In this document: one piece after another, positions 51,441-60,299 of the stretch
Layout of the letters: every line of letters starts with the position of its first letter
Position numbering within the stretch: the stretch's first letter is position 1
Origin: DAOLCO01 sp964612555
GTDB taxonomy: Bacteria; Bdellovibrionota_C; UBA2361; SZUA-149; DAOLCO01
Length of the DNA: 64,000 nucleotides
Reading direction: 5' to 3'
Assembly: GCA_964612555.1 (NCBI GenBank)
Contig: CAZTBW010000002.1
Coordinates: forward strand, 124,001-188,000
Position numbers and translations under genes: made by a program
The notes under the pieces: generated by a model
Told to the model about the DNA's origin: nothing
The model's input: only the letters and a program-made list of their open reading frames with translations
Database searches by the model: none

Positions 51441-51765
51441 AAAATCCTTGATGCTTTCCTCCACCCCAGGAAGAGGAGCGGGGAGCGCTTTTCGTCGAAT
51501 GGCTCGCTCGGGTCGAATGTTTCTTGATGATTTGGTTAGTCTCTTGCCCTCACTGCGGCTGAGTTCGACGAAAAGCGCTCCCCGCTCCTCTTCTTACCCC
51601 CCCTTTTTTTTTTATTTTCATTTAGTAGGGGTTTATTTGAAAGTATAAGTTCAGAATTAGCAGTGGCTTCCAATTTTTTAGTATTTGGGGTAAATGTTTT
51701 TCGCTTGTTGTTATGGTAGTTGATATTATTTGTTATTTTGTATGGTCTTGAAATTCTGGTGCTGA
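51441..51765. other. Intergenic region with MITE-like inverted repeat before aguB
   Basis: Downstream of the helicase and the REP-like element, this stretch contains the 30-bp inverted repeat described separately, a C7-T10 tract (51597-51613) and then an AT-rich, gene-free segment (51614-51765) that probably includes the aguB promoter. The only frame here (51448-51648) merely translates the inverted repeat and is not credible. Confidence 0.5.
51470..51593. repeat. 124-bp element with 30-bp perfect terminal inverted repeats
   Basis: GAAGAGGAGCGGGGAGCGCT plus ten bases (51470-51499) is exactly reverse-complemented at 51564-51593, with a 64-base interior. A C-run and T10 follow, so the transcript would look like a large-loop terminator, but the length and perfection of the arms fit a MITE or REP-type element better. 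I see no clear target duplication at the edges and no second copy in the window. Confidence 0.7.
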
Positions 51766-52659
51766 ATGAAAACTGAAAATGAACATTCTGCTGAAATAGT
51801 TATTGGACTGGTTCAGATGTCGATGGAAGAGGCTGCGTCCGAAAATCTGAAAAAAGCAGTTTTGGGGATTAAGGAAGCTGCCCGAAGAGGGGCAGAGGTT
51901 ATATGTCTTCCGGAACTTTTCAGGACTCCTTATTTTTGTACGGAAGAAGAGTCTGAGATTGATTACTCGGAGGAACTGCCGGGGGAGGTGGGAGGGGTGC
52001 TTTCTTCTCTTGCGAAGGAACTTGGCGTGGTTGTTGTCGGTGGGTCTGTGTATGAAAAAACGAAAGAAGGTAATTACAATACTTCACTGATCTTTGATTC
52101 GGATGGGAGTATGGTGGGTTCCTATAGAAAGACTCATATTCCTCATGACCCTGCATTTTATGAACAAAATTATTTTGAAGCTTCAGACCCTAATTATAAA
52201 GTATTTCCTGTGCATGTAAGAGGGCAGGAGCTTAAGATCGGAGTACTGATCTGTTATGATCAGTGGTTTCCTGAGGCAGCAAGAAGTCTCGCTCTTCTTG
52301 GAGCTGACATTATATTTTATCCAACTGCAATTGGTACGGTTGAAGGGGTGTTGCAGGAAGAGGGAGATTGGCATGATGCCTGGCGCACCGTGCAGAGAGG
52401 GCATGCGATTGCAAACGCCACGATTATAGCTCCTGTCAATCGTGTCGGTAAGGAAGGTAATTCTGTTTTTTGGGGAGGGTCTTTTGTAGCAGATGCATTT
52501 GGTCGGGTACTTGCAGAGGGTACCAACAGGGAAGGAGTTGTGGTGGCATCCGTTTCCCTCTCTCATAGCTCGCTTGTTAAAGAAGGGTGGAGATTTTTTA
52601 AGGAACGAAGACCTGACTCATATACTTTGCTGTGTGAGCCGAAATCAAAATTCAAGTAA
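51766..52659 (+). CDS. aguB: N-carbamoylputrescine amidase
   Basis: The 297-residue carbon-nitrogen hydrolase cleaves N-carbamoylputrescine to putrescine, CO2 and ammonia. The nitrilase triad is Glu50 (CLPELFRTPYFC), Lys122 (YRKTHIPHDPAFYEQ) and Cys163 (LICYDQWFPEAAR). The motifs FRTPYFC, HIPHDP, FYPTAIG and HDAWRTVQRGHAIAN are those of the AguB/CPA subgroup rather than general nitrilases. It is nine bases ahead of the agmatine deiminase gene, which makes its substrate. Together they convert agmatine to putrescine without urea. Confidence 0.93.
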   Translation: MKTENEHSAEIVIGLVQMSMEEAASENLKKAVLGIKEAARRGAEVICLPELFRTPYFCTEEESEIDYSEELPGEVGGVLSSLAKELGVVVVGGSVYEKTKEGNYNTSLIFDSDGSMVGSYRKTHIPHDPAFYEQNYFEASDPNYKVFPVHVRGQELKIGVLICYDQWFPEAARSLALLGADIIFYPTAIGTVEGVLQEEGDWHDAWRTVQRGHAIANATIIAPVNRVGKEGNSVFWGGSFVADAFGRVLAEGTNREGVVVASVSLSHSSLVKEGWRFFKERRPDSYTLLCEPKSKFK

Positions 52660-52668
52660 GGGGAAAAT

Positions 52669-53709
52669 ATGAATCTTGAACGAAGAATGCCTGCTGAGTG
52701 GGAGCCGCATCGTGCTACCTGGATTTCCTGGCCTCATGAGGAAAGTGACTGGCATGACAAGTTTGAGACTATTCCCTGGGTGTATGCCGAGATCGTTCGG
52801 GTGCTTAGTCGTTCTGAATTTGTGGAAATTGTGTGTGAGTCTGAAAAAGTACGTGCGCAGGCAGAGTTTTGTGTTTCCATGCATGGTGTTTCTCAAGATA
52901 CGGTCAGGTTTCACATTCTTCCTACAGATCGTTCCTGGTTGAGAGATTCTGCACCGACCGGAATAAAAGAAGGTGACAGGAGTGCCTGGGTTCAGTGGAA
53001 ATTTAATGCATGGGCGAAGTATGATAATTTCGCTGAAGATGCAAAACTTCCGGAACTTGTATCCAGGGTATCTGAACGCGGGATGATTCAAGCGATGAGA
53101 CCTGATACCGGAGCTCCTCTGGTACTCGAAGGGGGAGCCATTGAAACTGATGGGGCAGGGACGCTTCTGGTGACAGAAGAGTGTCTGCAATCAGAGGTGC
53201 AGTGTAGAAATCCAGGTCTTTCAAAAGAAGCTTATGAAAAGGCATTTAGGGAATATCTTGGTATTACAAATACGATTTGGCTTGTTGGTGGATGTGAGGG
53301 TGATGACACTCATGGTCATATTGATGATGTTGCCCGTTTTTTTGCTCCGGGAAAAGTACTTCTTGCGTTTCCTGAAGACTCAGAAGATCCTTTTCATAGA
53401 GTCTCTCTTGAAAATGAGAAAATTTTAAAAGCTTCACGAACTGTTGCAGGAAGAGAGATAGAAGTTACACGACTTCCCATGCCCCGTGAGATGTATTTTG
53501 GTGAAGAGCGTTTACCGGCAAGCTATGCAAATTTTTATATTGCAAATAAAACCCTTATGGTTCCTACTTTTAATGACGTGAATGATTTAGCGGCGCTTGG
53601 TATATTGCAAAAGGCATTCCCGGATAGAGAGGTAATAGGCGTTGCAGCTACTGACCTCGTCTTAGGTTTTGGAACGCTTCATTGTTTGACTCAGCAGGAA
53701 CCAGCCTAA
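52669..53709 (+). CDS. aguA: Agmatine deiminase
   Basis: AguA hydrolyses agmatine to N-carbamoylputrescine and ammonia. The 346-residue pentein-fold protein has the family start RMPAEWEPHRATWISWPHEESDW (in part), RSWLRDSAPTG, LVLEGGAIETDGAGTLLVTEECL (in part), the substrate-binding GDDTHGHIDDVARF, and the catalytic Cys339 in FGTLHCLTQQEP near the C-terminus. It has a GGGGAAAA ribosome site and is coupled to aguB. No arginine decarboxylase gene is in the window, so the agmatine source is not shown. Confidence 0.95.
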   Translation: MNLERRMPAEWEPHRATWISWPHEESDWHDKFETIPWVYAEIVRVLSRSEFVEIVCESEKVRAQAEFCVSMHGVSQDTVRFHILPTDRSWLRDSAPTGIKEGDRSAWVQWKFNAWAKYDNFAEDAKLPELVSRVSERGMIQAMRPDTGAPLVLEGGAIETDGAGTLLVTEECLQSEVQCRNPGLSKEAYEKAFREYLGITNTIWLVGGCEGDDTHGHIDDVARFFAPGKVLLAFPEDSEDPFHRVSLENEKILKASRTVAGREIEVTRLPMPREMYFGEERLPASYANFYIANKTLMVPTFNDVNDLAALGILQKAFPDREVIGVAATDLVLGFGTLHCLTQQEPA

Positions 53710-53715
53710 CGCCTC

Positions 53716-53741
53716 CGGGCAGGGACAAGCCCTGCCCTTAC
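53716..53741. repeat. REP-like unit, third locus
   Basis: CGGGCAGGGACAAGCCCTGC and six further bases match the reverse complement of the unit at 35125-35150 with two differences. It forms an 8-bp stem, GGGCAGGG (53717-53724) with CCCTGCCC (53730-53737). It sits seven bases after aguA and may help end its transcript. Confidence 0.7.
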
Positions 53742-53785
53742 AAAAATTATTTTAAACTGGTTAATCCCAGTTTAAAATAATTTTT
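53742..53785. terminator. Bidirectional terminator between aguA and tdh
   Basis: AAAAATTATTTTAAACTGG (53742-53760) and its exact reverse complement (53767-53785) enclose the six-base loop TTAATC. The stem ends in A5 and T5 on opposite sides, giving a U-tract in both directions. The right arm encodes the last codons of tdh and the loop contains its stop codon. Confidence 0.7.
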
Positions 53786-54798
53786 CCTGATTGACCGGAT
53801 TTCATTAATTCAAAACCGCTTTTAAAATCGTCTATCGGCAAGCGGTGCGTGATGACCGGACTGATATCAAGTCCGCTTTGAAGCATGGTTGAGCCTTTAT
53901 ACCATGTTTCATACATCTCTCTACCGTAGATGCCTTTAATTATGAGTCCTTTAAAAATCACCTGATCCCAGTCAAGTGCCACCTCTTCGGGGAAAATTCC
54001 AAGCAGAGCCACTTTTCCACCATGGTTCATGACTTCCATCATCTGACGATATGCTTTTGGGCTCCCAGACATCTCAAGCCCTACATCAAAGCCCTCGACC
54101 ATCCCCAATTCCTTCATTACTTCTCTCAGGTCTTCCTTCATCGGATTAACGACACGTGTAGGATTAAGTTTTTTTGCAAGTTCAAGACGATACTCGTTTA
54201 CATCAGTGATAACTACGTGTCTTGCGCCTACATGCTTTGCAATTGCAATAGCCATAATTCCGATAGGACCTGCCCCGGTAATAAGAACATCTTCCCCGAC
54301 AAGATCAAATGAAATGGTTGTGTGGACGGCATTTCCGTAGGGGTCGAAAATTGAAGCTATATCGTCGGGGATTTCAGCGGGCACGGGAAACACGTTGCTT
54401 GCGGGTATAGATAAATACTCCGCAAAGGAACCTTGTCTGTTTACTCCTACTCCGAGCGTGTTTCGGCAAAGATGTCTTTTCCCGGCACGGCAATTCCTGC
54501 AATACCCGCAGGTAATATGCCCTTCACCAGAAACCCGATCTCCAACTTTATATCCGCTGACCTGAGAGCCGATTTGTGCGATATGTCCCACAAACTCGTG
54601 TCCGACCGCCATTGGCACTGGAATTGTTTTTTGTGCCCAGGCGTCCCATTTGTAAATATGGACATCAGTGCCACAAATTGCGGAATTTTTTACTTTGATA
54701 AGAACATCATTCACGCCGATTTCGGGAATCGGAATTTCTTCCATCCAAAGACCTTCTTCTCTCTTTGCCTTGACCAGTGCTTTCATTTTTTGCGCCAT
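53761..54798 (-). CDS. tdh: L-threonine 3-dehydrogenase
   Basis: Tdh oxidises L-threonine to 2-amino-3-ketobutyrate with NAD+. The 345-residue zinc-dependent medium-chain dehydrogenase has the catalytic zinc Cys in NSAICGTDVHIYKWDAWAQ, GHEFVGHI, the structural zinc cysteines in HITCGYCRNCRAGKRHLC, PYGNAVHTTISFDLVGEDVL (in part), and the NAD motif ITGAGPIGIMAIAIA. The TDVHIY and WDAWAQ phrases are specific to threonine dehydrogenases. It has an AAAGGAT ribosome site and starts 22 bases after kbl, whose product uses its unstable ketone. Confidence 0.96.
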   Translation of the reverse strand: MAQKMKALVKAKREEGLWMEEIPIPEIGVNDVLIKVKNSAICGTDVHIYKWDAWAQKTIPVPMAVGHEFVGHIAQIGSQVSGYKVGDRVSGEGHITCGYCRNCRAGKRHLCRNTLGVGVNRQGSFAEYLSIPASNVFPVPAEIPDDIASIFDPYGNAVHTTISFDLVGEDVLITGAGPIGIMAIAIAKHVGARHVVITDVNEYRLELAKKLNPTRVVNPMKEDLREVMKELGMVEGFDVGLEMSGSPKAYRQMMEVMNHGGKVALLGIFPEEVALDWDQVIFKGLIIKGIYGREMYETWYKGSTMLQSGLDISPVITHRLPIDDFKSGFELMKSGQSGKIILNWD

Positions 54799-54820
54799 AA
54801 CAATATCCTTTCACCTCTTA

Positions 54821-56008
54821 CTAGATTACCTTCAGTGTCTTTCCTGTTTTTTCAAATGCAGCGACTGCCTTTTCCAAATCTTCCAAGCTATGTCCGGCAG
54901 ACATTTGAGTTCTTATTCGTGCCTGTCCTTTGGGTACTACTGGAAATGAAAATCCGATTACATAGATTCCTTCTTCAAGCAGCAGTTCTGCCATTTTTGA
55001 AGCAAGTGCGGCATCTCCAAGCATTACCGGGATAATGGGGTGTTCTCCGGGTACCAGATTAAAGCCCAGTGCCTGCATTTTTTCCCTGAAGTATTTTTGA
55101 TTTTCCTGAAGTTTGGAAATCAGAGAGTTATCTTTTTCAAGCATGTCTAAAACGGCAATAGAGGTTGCTGTGATTACTGGTGCCAGTGTGTTTGAAAAAA
55201 GATAGGGGCGTGATTTCTGTCTGAGCCATTCGATTATTTCTTTTTTCCCGGAAGTATAACCACCGCTTGCTCCGCCGAGCGCTTTACCGAGGGTTCCTGT
55301 AATTATATCAACTCTCTCCATAACATTGTTATGTTCATGCGTGCCGCGCCCTGTCTGTCCGATAAACCCGACTGCATGAGAGTCATCAACCATAACCATG
55401 GCGTTATATTTTTCTGCGAGATCACAAACCCCTTTCAGGTTTGCAATGATTCCGTCCATGGAAAATACACCGTCGGTTGCAATTAATTTATATCTCGCTG
55501 AACCTGCTTCTTTGAGTTTTGCTTCAAGGTCTTCCATGTTATTGTTTTCGTAGCGGTAACGAGCCGCTTTACAAAGCCTTATACCGTCGATGATGCTTGC
55601 GTGATTGAGCTGGTCGGTTATTATTGCGTCATTTTCGTCGAGGAGTGCTTCAAAAAGACCTCCGTTTGCATCGAAGCAGGATGAGTAAAGAATGGTATCT
55701 TCTGTTTTAAGGAAGCCTGAGATTTTCTTTTCAAGGTCTTTGTGGATGTCTAATGTACCACAGATAAACCTTACCGATGCCATGCCGAAGCCGTACTTAT
55801 CAAGAGTTTGATGTGCTGCATCAACAAGAGATTTATTATTTGCAAGTCCAAGATAATTATTGGCACAGAGATTAATGACCTCCTTGCCATTTGCGGTTAT
55901 GTGGGATTGTTGCTGAGAAGTGATTACTCGTTCAGCTTTATAAAATCCGGTTTTCTTTAAATCCTCAATTTGATTTTGAAGGTTTGAGATAAATTCCTTG
56001 TTTAACAT
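54821..56008 (-). CDS. kbl: Glycine C-acetyltransferase (2-amino-3-ketobutyrate CoA ligase)
   Basis: Kbl uses CoA to split 2-amino-3-ketobutyrate into glycine and acetyl-CoA. The 395-residue PLP alpha-oxoamine synthase has NLCANNYLGLANN, GMASVRFICGTLDIHKDLE, YSSCFDANGGLFEALL, the pyridoxal region MVMVDDSHAVGFIGQTGRGT with the lysine in ITGTLGKALGGASGGYTSG, and the C-terminal GQARIRTQMSAGHS. The ATG at 56008 is chosen over an earlier one at 56113 because of AAGGAG six bases upstream and because the family starts there. With tdh it forms the standard threonine-to-glycine operon. Confidence 0.96.
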   Translation of the reverse strand: MLNKEFISNLQNQIEDLKKTGFYKAERVITSQQQSHITANGKEVINLCANNYLGLANNKSLVDAAHQTLDKYGFGMASVRFICGTLDIHKDLEKKISGFLKTEDTILYSSCFDANGGLFEALLDENDAIITDQLNHASIIDGIRLCKAARYRYENNNMEDLEAKLKEAGSARYKLIATDGVFSMDGIIANLKGVCDLAEKYNAMVMVDDSHAVGFIGQTGRGTHEHNNVMERVDIITGTLGKALGGASGGYTSGKKEIIEWLRQKSRPYLFSNTLAPVITATSIAVLDMLEKDNSLISKLQENQKYFREKMQALGFNLVPGEHPIIPVMLGDAALASKMAELLLEEGIYVIGFSFPVVPKGQARIRTQMSAGHSLEDLEKAVAAFEKTGKTLKVI

Positions 56009-56229
56009 AACGCTCCTTTTTTCACTTTTTTCACTGATCCGTTTGAGGATTGATGATCTGAGAAATACTCTACAGGAAGGGAGAACAATACTCGTTAAAT
56101 ATTGAGACTTCAATGACTCTTGACACGCTGACGTAAGAATAAGGTGCAGTTTTTGATGAAAAATTTGTATTATTATGGGTTAATATCTTTATTTACAGAT
56201 ACTTACTTTTTTTAATTTGTTTTACTAAC

Positions 56230-56298
56230 GGCAAATGTCCAAATATAAATAAGACAATTATCCAAATAAAATATTGACAATTATCCAAAATATGTAGT
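56230..56298 (+). promoter_or_regulatory. Three tandem 23-bp iterons ahead of the AAA ATPase gene
   Basis: Three units of 23 bases abut: 56230-56252, 56253-56275 and 56276-56298. They share the core G(A/G)CAA(A/T)T(A/G)TCCAAA; units two and three begin with the identical GACAATTATCCAAA. TTGACA (56274-56279), a good -35 box, overlaps the third unit, and TATGAA (56298-56303) could be a -10 with an 18-base spacer. Binding here would block transcription, so autoregulation is likely. Confidence 0.6.
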
Positions 56299-57585
56299 AT
56301 GAATGTGGTAATGGGGAAAATAAACAAATATTATCCAAGGCTTATTGAATCTAAAATTGCGCTAAATCTAAGGGCTATTGGTGCGCTACTTATTGAAGGT
56401 CCAAAATGGTCGGGTAAATCAACCACTGCGGGTAGATTTGCTAAAACCATTGTTCAACTCCAAAACCCTATAGTTTTTAAAAGATATAAAACATTTGCAT
56501 CTACAAGTATTGAAGATTTGTTCTCAGGTGAGAAGCCTATACTGTTCGATGAGTGGCAAAAGATACCTGAACTGTGGGACTTTGTTCGTCTGGCGGTAGA
56601 TGAGAGCAGTAACAAAGGTGAGTATCTTTTAACAGGGTCGGCAAAGCCTGTAGAGGATGAGGAGCGACACACAGGAACGGGTAGATTCGGCAGAATAAGA
56701 ATGCGACCTATGTCTTTGTGGGAATCGGGTGATTCCAATGGAACGGTCTCACTAAAAGAATTGTTTAATGAAGCAAATTGTAAAGTATCAGGGCAGTCTG
56801 ACTTAAGCATTCGACAACTGTCATACTTGATTTGTCGGGGTGGATGGCCTGGAGCTATAGGTTTGGATGTAGAAAGCGCACTGCATGTTGTTAAAGAGTA
56901 TTACAATGGTTTGGTTCAGTCAGATATCATCAACGTAGATGGTGTTAAACGTGACCCCTCACGTGCAAGAGATGTTCTTAAGTCGTATGCAAGAAATATA
57001 TCATCTCTATCAACTTATTCAACGATGATTGCTGACGTTAATAAGAAGGAAAATATTATTAGTGACGAAACATTCTTTTCCTACCTTAGAGCATTTGAAA
57101 AATTATTTGTTATCGAAAATATAAGTGCCTGGAGTCCAAAACTGAGAAGTAAAACAACGATAAGAACTTCTGATAAGAAACAATTTGTTGACCCATCGAT
57201 TGCTATAGCTGCATTAAATATAAGTCCGGAAGATCTTATAAATGACATTGAAACAATGGGACTGTTTTTTGAATCATTATGCGAAAGAGATCTAAGGGTA
57301 TATTCTGAATCCTTAGGAGGAAGACTTAATCACTATCTTGATAAGAATAATTTGGAAGTGGATGCGATTATACACTTGCCTGACGGTAAATGGGGAGCCG
57401 TAGAAATAAAATTAGGAGGTAATCAAATCGATGAAGCTGCAAATAATCTGATTAAGTTCAGAAATAATATTGACACAAATTATACCACCGAGCCTTCATT
57501 TTTAATGATTCTCACAGGATATCCATATGCCATGAAAAGAGCAGATGGGGTTTATGTGGTGCCACTTGGGTGTTTAAAAGATTAG
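56299..57585 (+). CDS. AAA family ATPase with DUF4143 C-terminal domain
   Basis: The 428-residue protein has an AAA_14-type N-terminus, YYPRLIESKIALNL, Walker A GPKWSGKSTTAGRF (Lys40), Walker B-like GEKPILFDEWQKIPELWDFV, and the sensor YLLTGSAKP, then DUF4143 with the restriction-like GGRLNHYLDKNNLEVDAII and KWGAVEIKLGG (D, E-x-K arrangement). Family members are widespread, often laterally spread, and functions are largely unknown. Base composition is more AT-rich than neighbours and it sits alone between kbl and topA, both of opposite strand, fitting recent gain. The start may be the ATG at 56311 (MGKINKYYPRL). Three iterons precede it. Confidence 0.85.
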   Translation: MNVVMGKINKYYPRLIESKIALNLRAIGALLIEGPKWSGKSTTAGRFAKTIVQLQNPIVFKRYKTFASTSIEDLFSGEKPILFDEWQKIPELWDFVRLAVDESSNKGEYLLTGSAKPVEDEERHTGTGRFGRIRMRPMSLWESGDSNGTVSLKELFNEANCKVSGQSDLSIRQLSYLICRGGWPGAIGLDVESALHVVKEYYNGLVQSDIINVDGVKRDPSRARDVLKSYARNISSLSTYSTMIADVNKKENIISDETFFSYLRAFEKLFVIENISAWSPKLRSKTTIRTSDKKQFVDPSIAIAALNISPEDLINDIETMGLFFESLCERDLRVYSESLGGRLNHYLDKNNLEVDAIIHLPDGKWGAVEIKLGGNQIDEAANNLIKFRNNIDTNYTTEPSFLMILTGYPYAMKRADGVYVVPLGCLKD

Positions 57586-57620
57586 ATACTTTTATCAACT
57601 TCGCCAAAAGCCACTTGATC

Positions 57621-60299
57621 TTAATCCTCATCTTTCTTTTTTGTTGTCTTTTTCTTTGCCGGTGCTTTCTTTGTTGAGGCTTTTTTCTCTGTTTCTTTTT
57701 TAGCAGGAGCTTTCTTTGTTGTTTTCTTCTGAGTTTTCTTTTGGGGAGCTACTGCTTCTCTTTCTCTTAATAAAGCAAGTGCTTCTTCAAGAGGGAAGTT
57801 CATGGGGTCTACTCCTTTTGGAACAGAAGCATTAACGGTGCCGTTGGTGATATAGGGTCCGTAGCGTCCACTTTTCAGTTCTACTTTGTTGCCTGAAACC
57901 GGATCGTCTCCCAGCTCTTTTAAGGCAGATGCAGCGGAGCGTCCTTTTCCTCTGGTCTTGGGTTGTGAAAGAAGGTGAAGTGCTTCTTCCAGTGATATTT
58001 CAAGTGGGGAGGAACCTTCAGCAGGAATGGTTCTTCTTTCGGTTCCACACTCCACGTAGGGACCATAGGGACCAAGCTTGGAGAGTACTTTAGCGCCTGA
58101 CTCGGGGTGAGTTCCAAGATCACGGGGCATGGAAAGAAGTTTTGTGGCAACTTCAGGGGTTACCTCTTCAAGTGACATGCCGGGAAGAAGTGAAGCCATT
58201 TTTGGTTTTTCTTCCCCATCACTATCCCCAAGCTGGACATAGGGACCGTATCTTCCTACTTTGAGATACATAGGAAGCCCTGATACGTGCGTTCCAATGG
58301 ACTCCGGTCCTTTTTCTGCGGTTACAAGAAGCTCGATTGCTTTTTCAAGAGTGACTTCATCGGGGGCAAGGTTTTCTGCGACACTTGCGCGTTGTGTGCC
58401 GTTTGACACAAAGGGACCATATCTTCCCACTCGTACTTCTACCTCATTACCCGCTTCATCTTTACCAAGTGGTAAGCCGCACACGTCACGTGGGTCAATT
58501 CCTGATTCACCTTTTGTAACAAGGTCTTTAAGCCCCGGATGACCGTTTCCGAAGTAGAATGATCTGAGGTATCCGATATTTTCACATTCACCTCTGGAAA
58601 TAGCATCAAGATCATCTTCCAGACGTGCAGTGAAGTCGTAGTCAAGGAGAATCCCGAAATGTTTTTCAAGCATGTTTACTACTGCCATTGCAGTAAAGCT
58701 TGGGACAAGAGCAGTTCCCTTTTTAAACGCGTATTGACGAGAGAGTACCACCTCTACGACAGATGCCCAGGTACTGGGTCTGCCGATACCACGTTTTTCA
58801 AGCTCCCGTATTAAGGATCCTTCAGTGTATCTGGCAGGGGGTTGAGTGGTGTGAGAGAGAGAAAGCAGCTCTTTAAAGGCAATTTCTTCACCTTTTGTCA
58901 GTTTTGGAAGAAGTTTTTCTTTATCAGCCAGTTCCGCTTCAGGGTCATCACTTCCTTCAACATAGGCGCGTAAAAACCCAGGGAAAGTAATTGTTTTTCC
59001 GCTGCTTCTGAATTGAGTGTTCTGGGCTTTCAGGGTTACGGAGATATAGGTTCCTCTCGCATTTTCCATCTGGCTTGCAACAGTTCTCTTCCAGATAAGA
59101 TCATACAGCTTAAATGCTTCATCTCCCAGTGCGGCTCGGACTGCTTCAGGTGGAGTGAATGAACTTCCTGCCGGTCTGATTGCTTCGTGTGCTTCCTGAG
59201 CATTCTTAACTTTAGTGGCATACACCCGAGGTTCTTTCGGAAGAAAATCTTTACCGTATTCGGATGATATGAAATTTCTTGCAGCACCAAGTGCTTCCTG
59301 AGAAAGAGTAGTTGAGTCAGTTCTCATGTAGGTGATAAACCCGTTTTCATAAAGCTGCTGAGCAGTTCTCATGGTTCGCTGAGCTGAAAATCTGAGTTTC
59401 CTGTTTGCCTCCTGTTGAAGCGAGCTTGTAACAAAAGGTGCAGGAGGGGTCGTGGTATATGGTTTTTCATCAACGGTATCTACCAGGACGCTGCTGTTTT
59501 TCAGTTTTTCTGCAAGTGCTTCAGCTTCTTTTTTACCAAGAAGAACCACAGAATCTTTGCTTTTAAGCTTTCCCGTGGCAGGGTCAAAGTCCTTTCCACT
59601 TGCGATCCGACTTGCATCAACATGAGTCAGTTCAGCTTCAAACTCTTCATTAGTGGATGATTTCAGACAGTTTGCCTTGATGTCCCAGTATTCACCGGAT
59701 TGAAACGCAATCCTTTCCCGTTCCCGTTCTACAAGAAGTCGTATAGTAACACTTTGTACTCTTCCAGCGCTAAGTCTCGGAGCGACTTTTTTCCAAAGAA
59801 TTGGACTTACTTCATACCCGAACAAGCGATCAACCACTCTTCTTGTTTCCTGTGCCCGTACCAGATTCATGTCGATATCCCGGGCATTATCCAGAGATTT
59901 CTGGATGGCATCTTTGGTAATTTCATGAAACACGAGACGCTTCACCGGAATCTTGGGAGAAAGAGTGTCAAGGAGATGCCAGCTGATGGATTCTCCCTCA
60001 CGGTCTTCATCCGTTGCGAGGAGTAAAGAAGAGGCTTTTGTAATAGCTTCTTTAAGTTTTTTAACCTGATCTTTCTTTTTTGGCGGTATGATGTAGAGAG
60101 GTTCAAAGTCTTTCTCTATGTTTACCCCCATTTTTGCCCAGGCTTCTTTTTTAAGTTTTGCGGGAATTTCTGAAGCGCTGTTCGGAAGGTCTCTGATGTG
60201 TCCATTTGAAGCAGTGACAGTATAGTCCTTTCCAAGAAATTTGGTTATTGTTTTTGCCTTTGTAGGTGATTCTACGATTACAAGTGTTTTGCCGGACAT
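57621..60299 (-). CDS. topA: DNA topoisomerase I
   Basis: TopA relaxes negative supercoils as a type IA enzyme. The 892-residue protein has the Toprim start LVIVESPTKAKTITKFLG, the metal site LLATDEDREGESISWHL, the catalytic tyrosine Tyr324 in GFITYMRTDSTTLS, and SAGRVQSVTIRLLV. The C-terminus has no zinc fingers; it carries four copies of the topoisomerase C-terminal repeat, each with a G(R/P)YGPY/F motif (GRYGPFVSNGT, GRYGPYVQLGD, GPYGPYVECGT, GRYGPYITNGT), and then a Lys/Ala/Pro tail (KKTTKKAPAKKETEKKAST) suited to DNA binding. Diverges from metH. Confidence 0.97.
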   Translation of the reverse strand: MSGKTLVIVESPTKAKTITKFLGKDYTVTASNGHIRDLPNSASEIPAKLKKEAWAKMGVNIEKDFEPLYIIPPKKKDQVKKLKEAITKASSLLLATDEDREGESISWHLLDTLSPKIPVKRLVFHEITKDAIQKSLDNARDIDMNLVRAQETRRVVDRLFGYEVSPILWKKVAPRLSAGRVQSVTIRLLVERERERIAFQSGEYWDIKANCLKSSTNEEFEAELTHVDASRIASGKDFDPATGKLKSKDSVVLLGKKEAEALAEKLKNSSVLVDTVDEKPYTTTPPAPFVTSSLQQEANRKLRFSAQRTMRTAQQLYENGFITYMRTDSTTLSQEALGAARNFISSEYGKDFLPKEPRVYATKVKNAQEAHEAIRPAGSSFTPPEAVRAALGDEAFKLYDLIWKRTVASQMENARGTYISVTLKAQNTQFRSSGKTITFPGFLRAYVEGSDDPEAELADKEKLLPKLTKGEEIAFKELLSLSHTTQPPARYTEGSLIRELEKRGIGRPSTWASVVEVVLSRQYAFKKGTALVPSFTAMAVVNMLEKHFGILLDYDFTARLEDDLDAISRGECENIGYLRSFYFGNGHPGLKDLVTKGESGIDPRDVCGLPLGKDEAGNEVEVRVGRYGPFVSNGTQRASVAENLAPDEVTLEKAIELLVTAEKGPESIGTHVSGLPMYLKVGRYGPYVQLGDSDGEEKPKMASLLPGMSLEEVTPEVATKLLSMPRDLGTHPESGAKVLSKLGPYGPYVECGTERRTIPAEGSSPLEISLEEALHLLSQPKTRGKGRSAASALKELGDDPVSGNKVELKSGRYGPYITNGTVNASVPKGVDPMNFPLEEALALLREREAVAPQKKTQKKTTKKAPAKKETEKKASTKKAPAKKKTTKKKDED

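Noticed and set aside
51448..51648. 66-codon frame downstream of the helicase
   Set aside because: It mainly translates the two arms of the inverted repeat and a poly-T tract; no ribosome site or protein-like composition.
56009..56113. N-terminal extension of Kbl by 35 codons
   Set aside because: The ATG at 56008 has an AAGGAG site and matches the family start; the extension has no similarity.
57621..60299. Loss of zinc fingers in TopA as a novelty
   Set aside because: TopA forms with C-terminal repeats and a lysine-rich tail instead of zinc fingers are known in several phyla.
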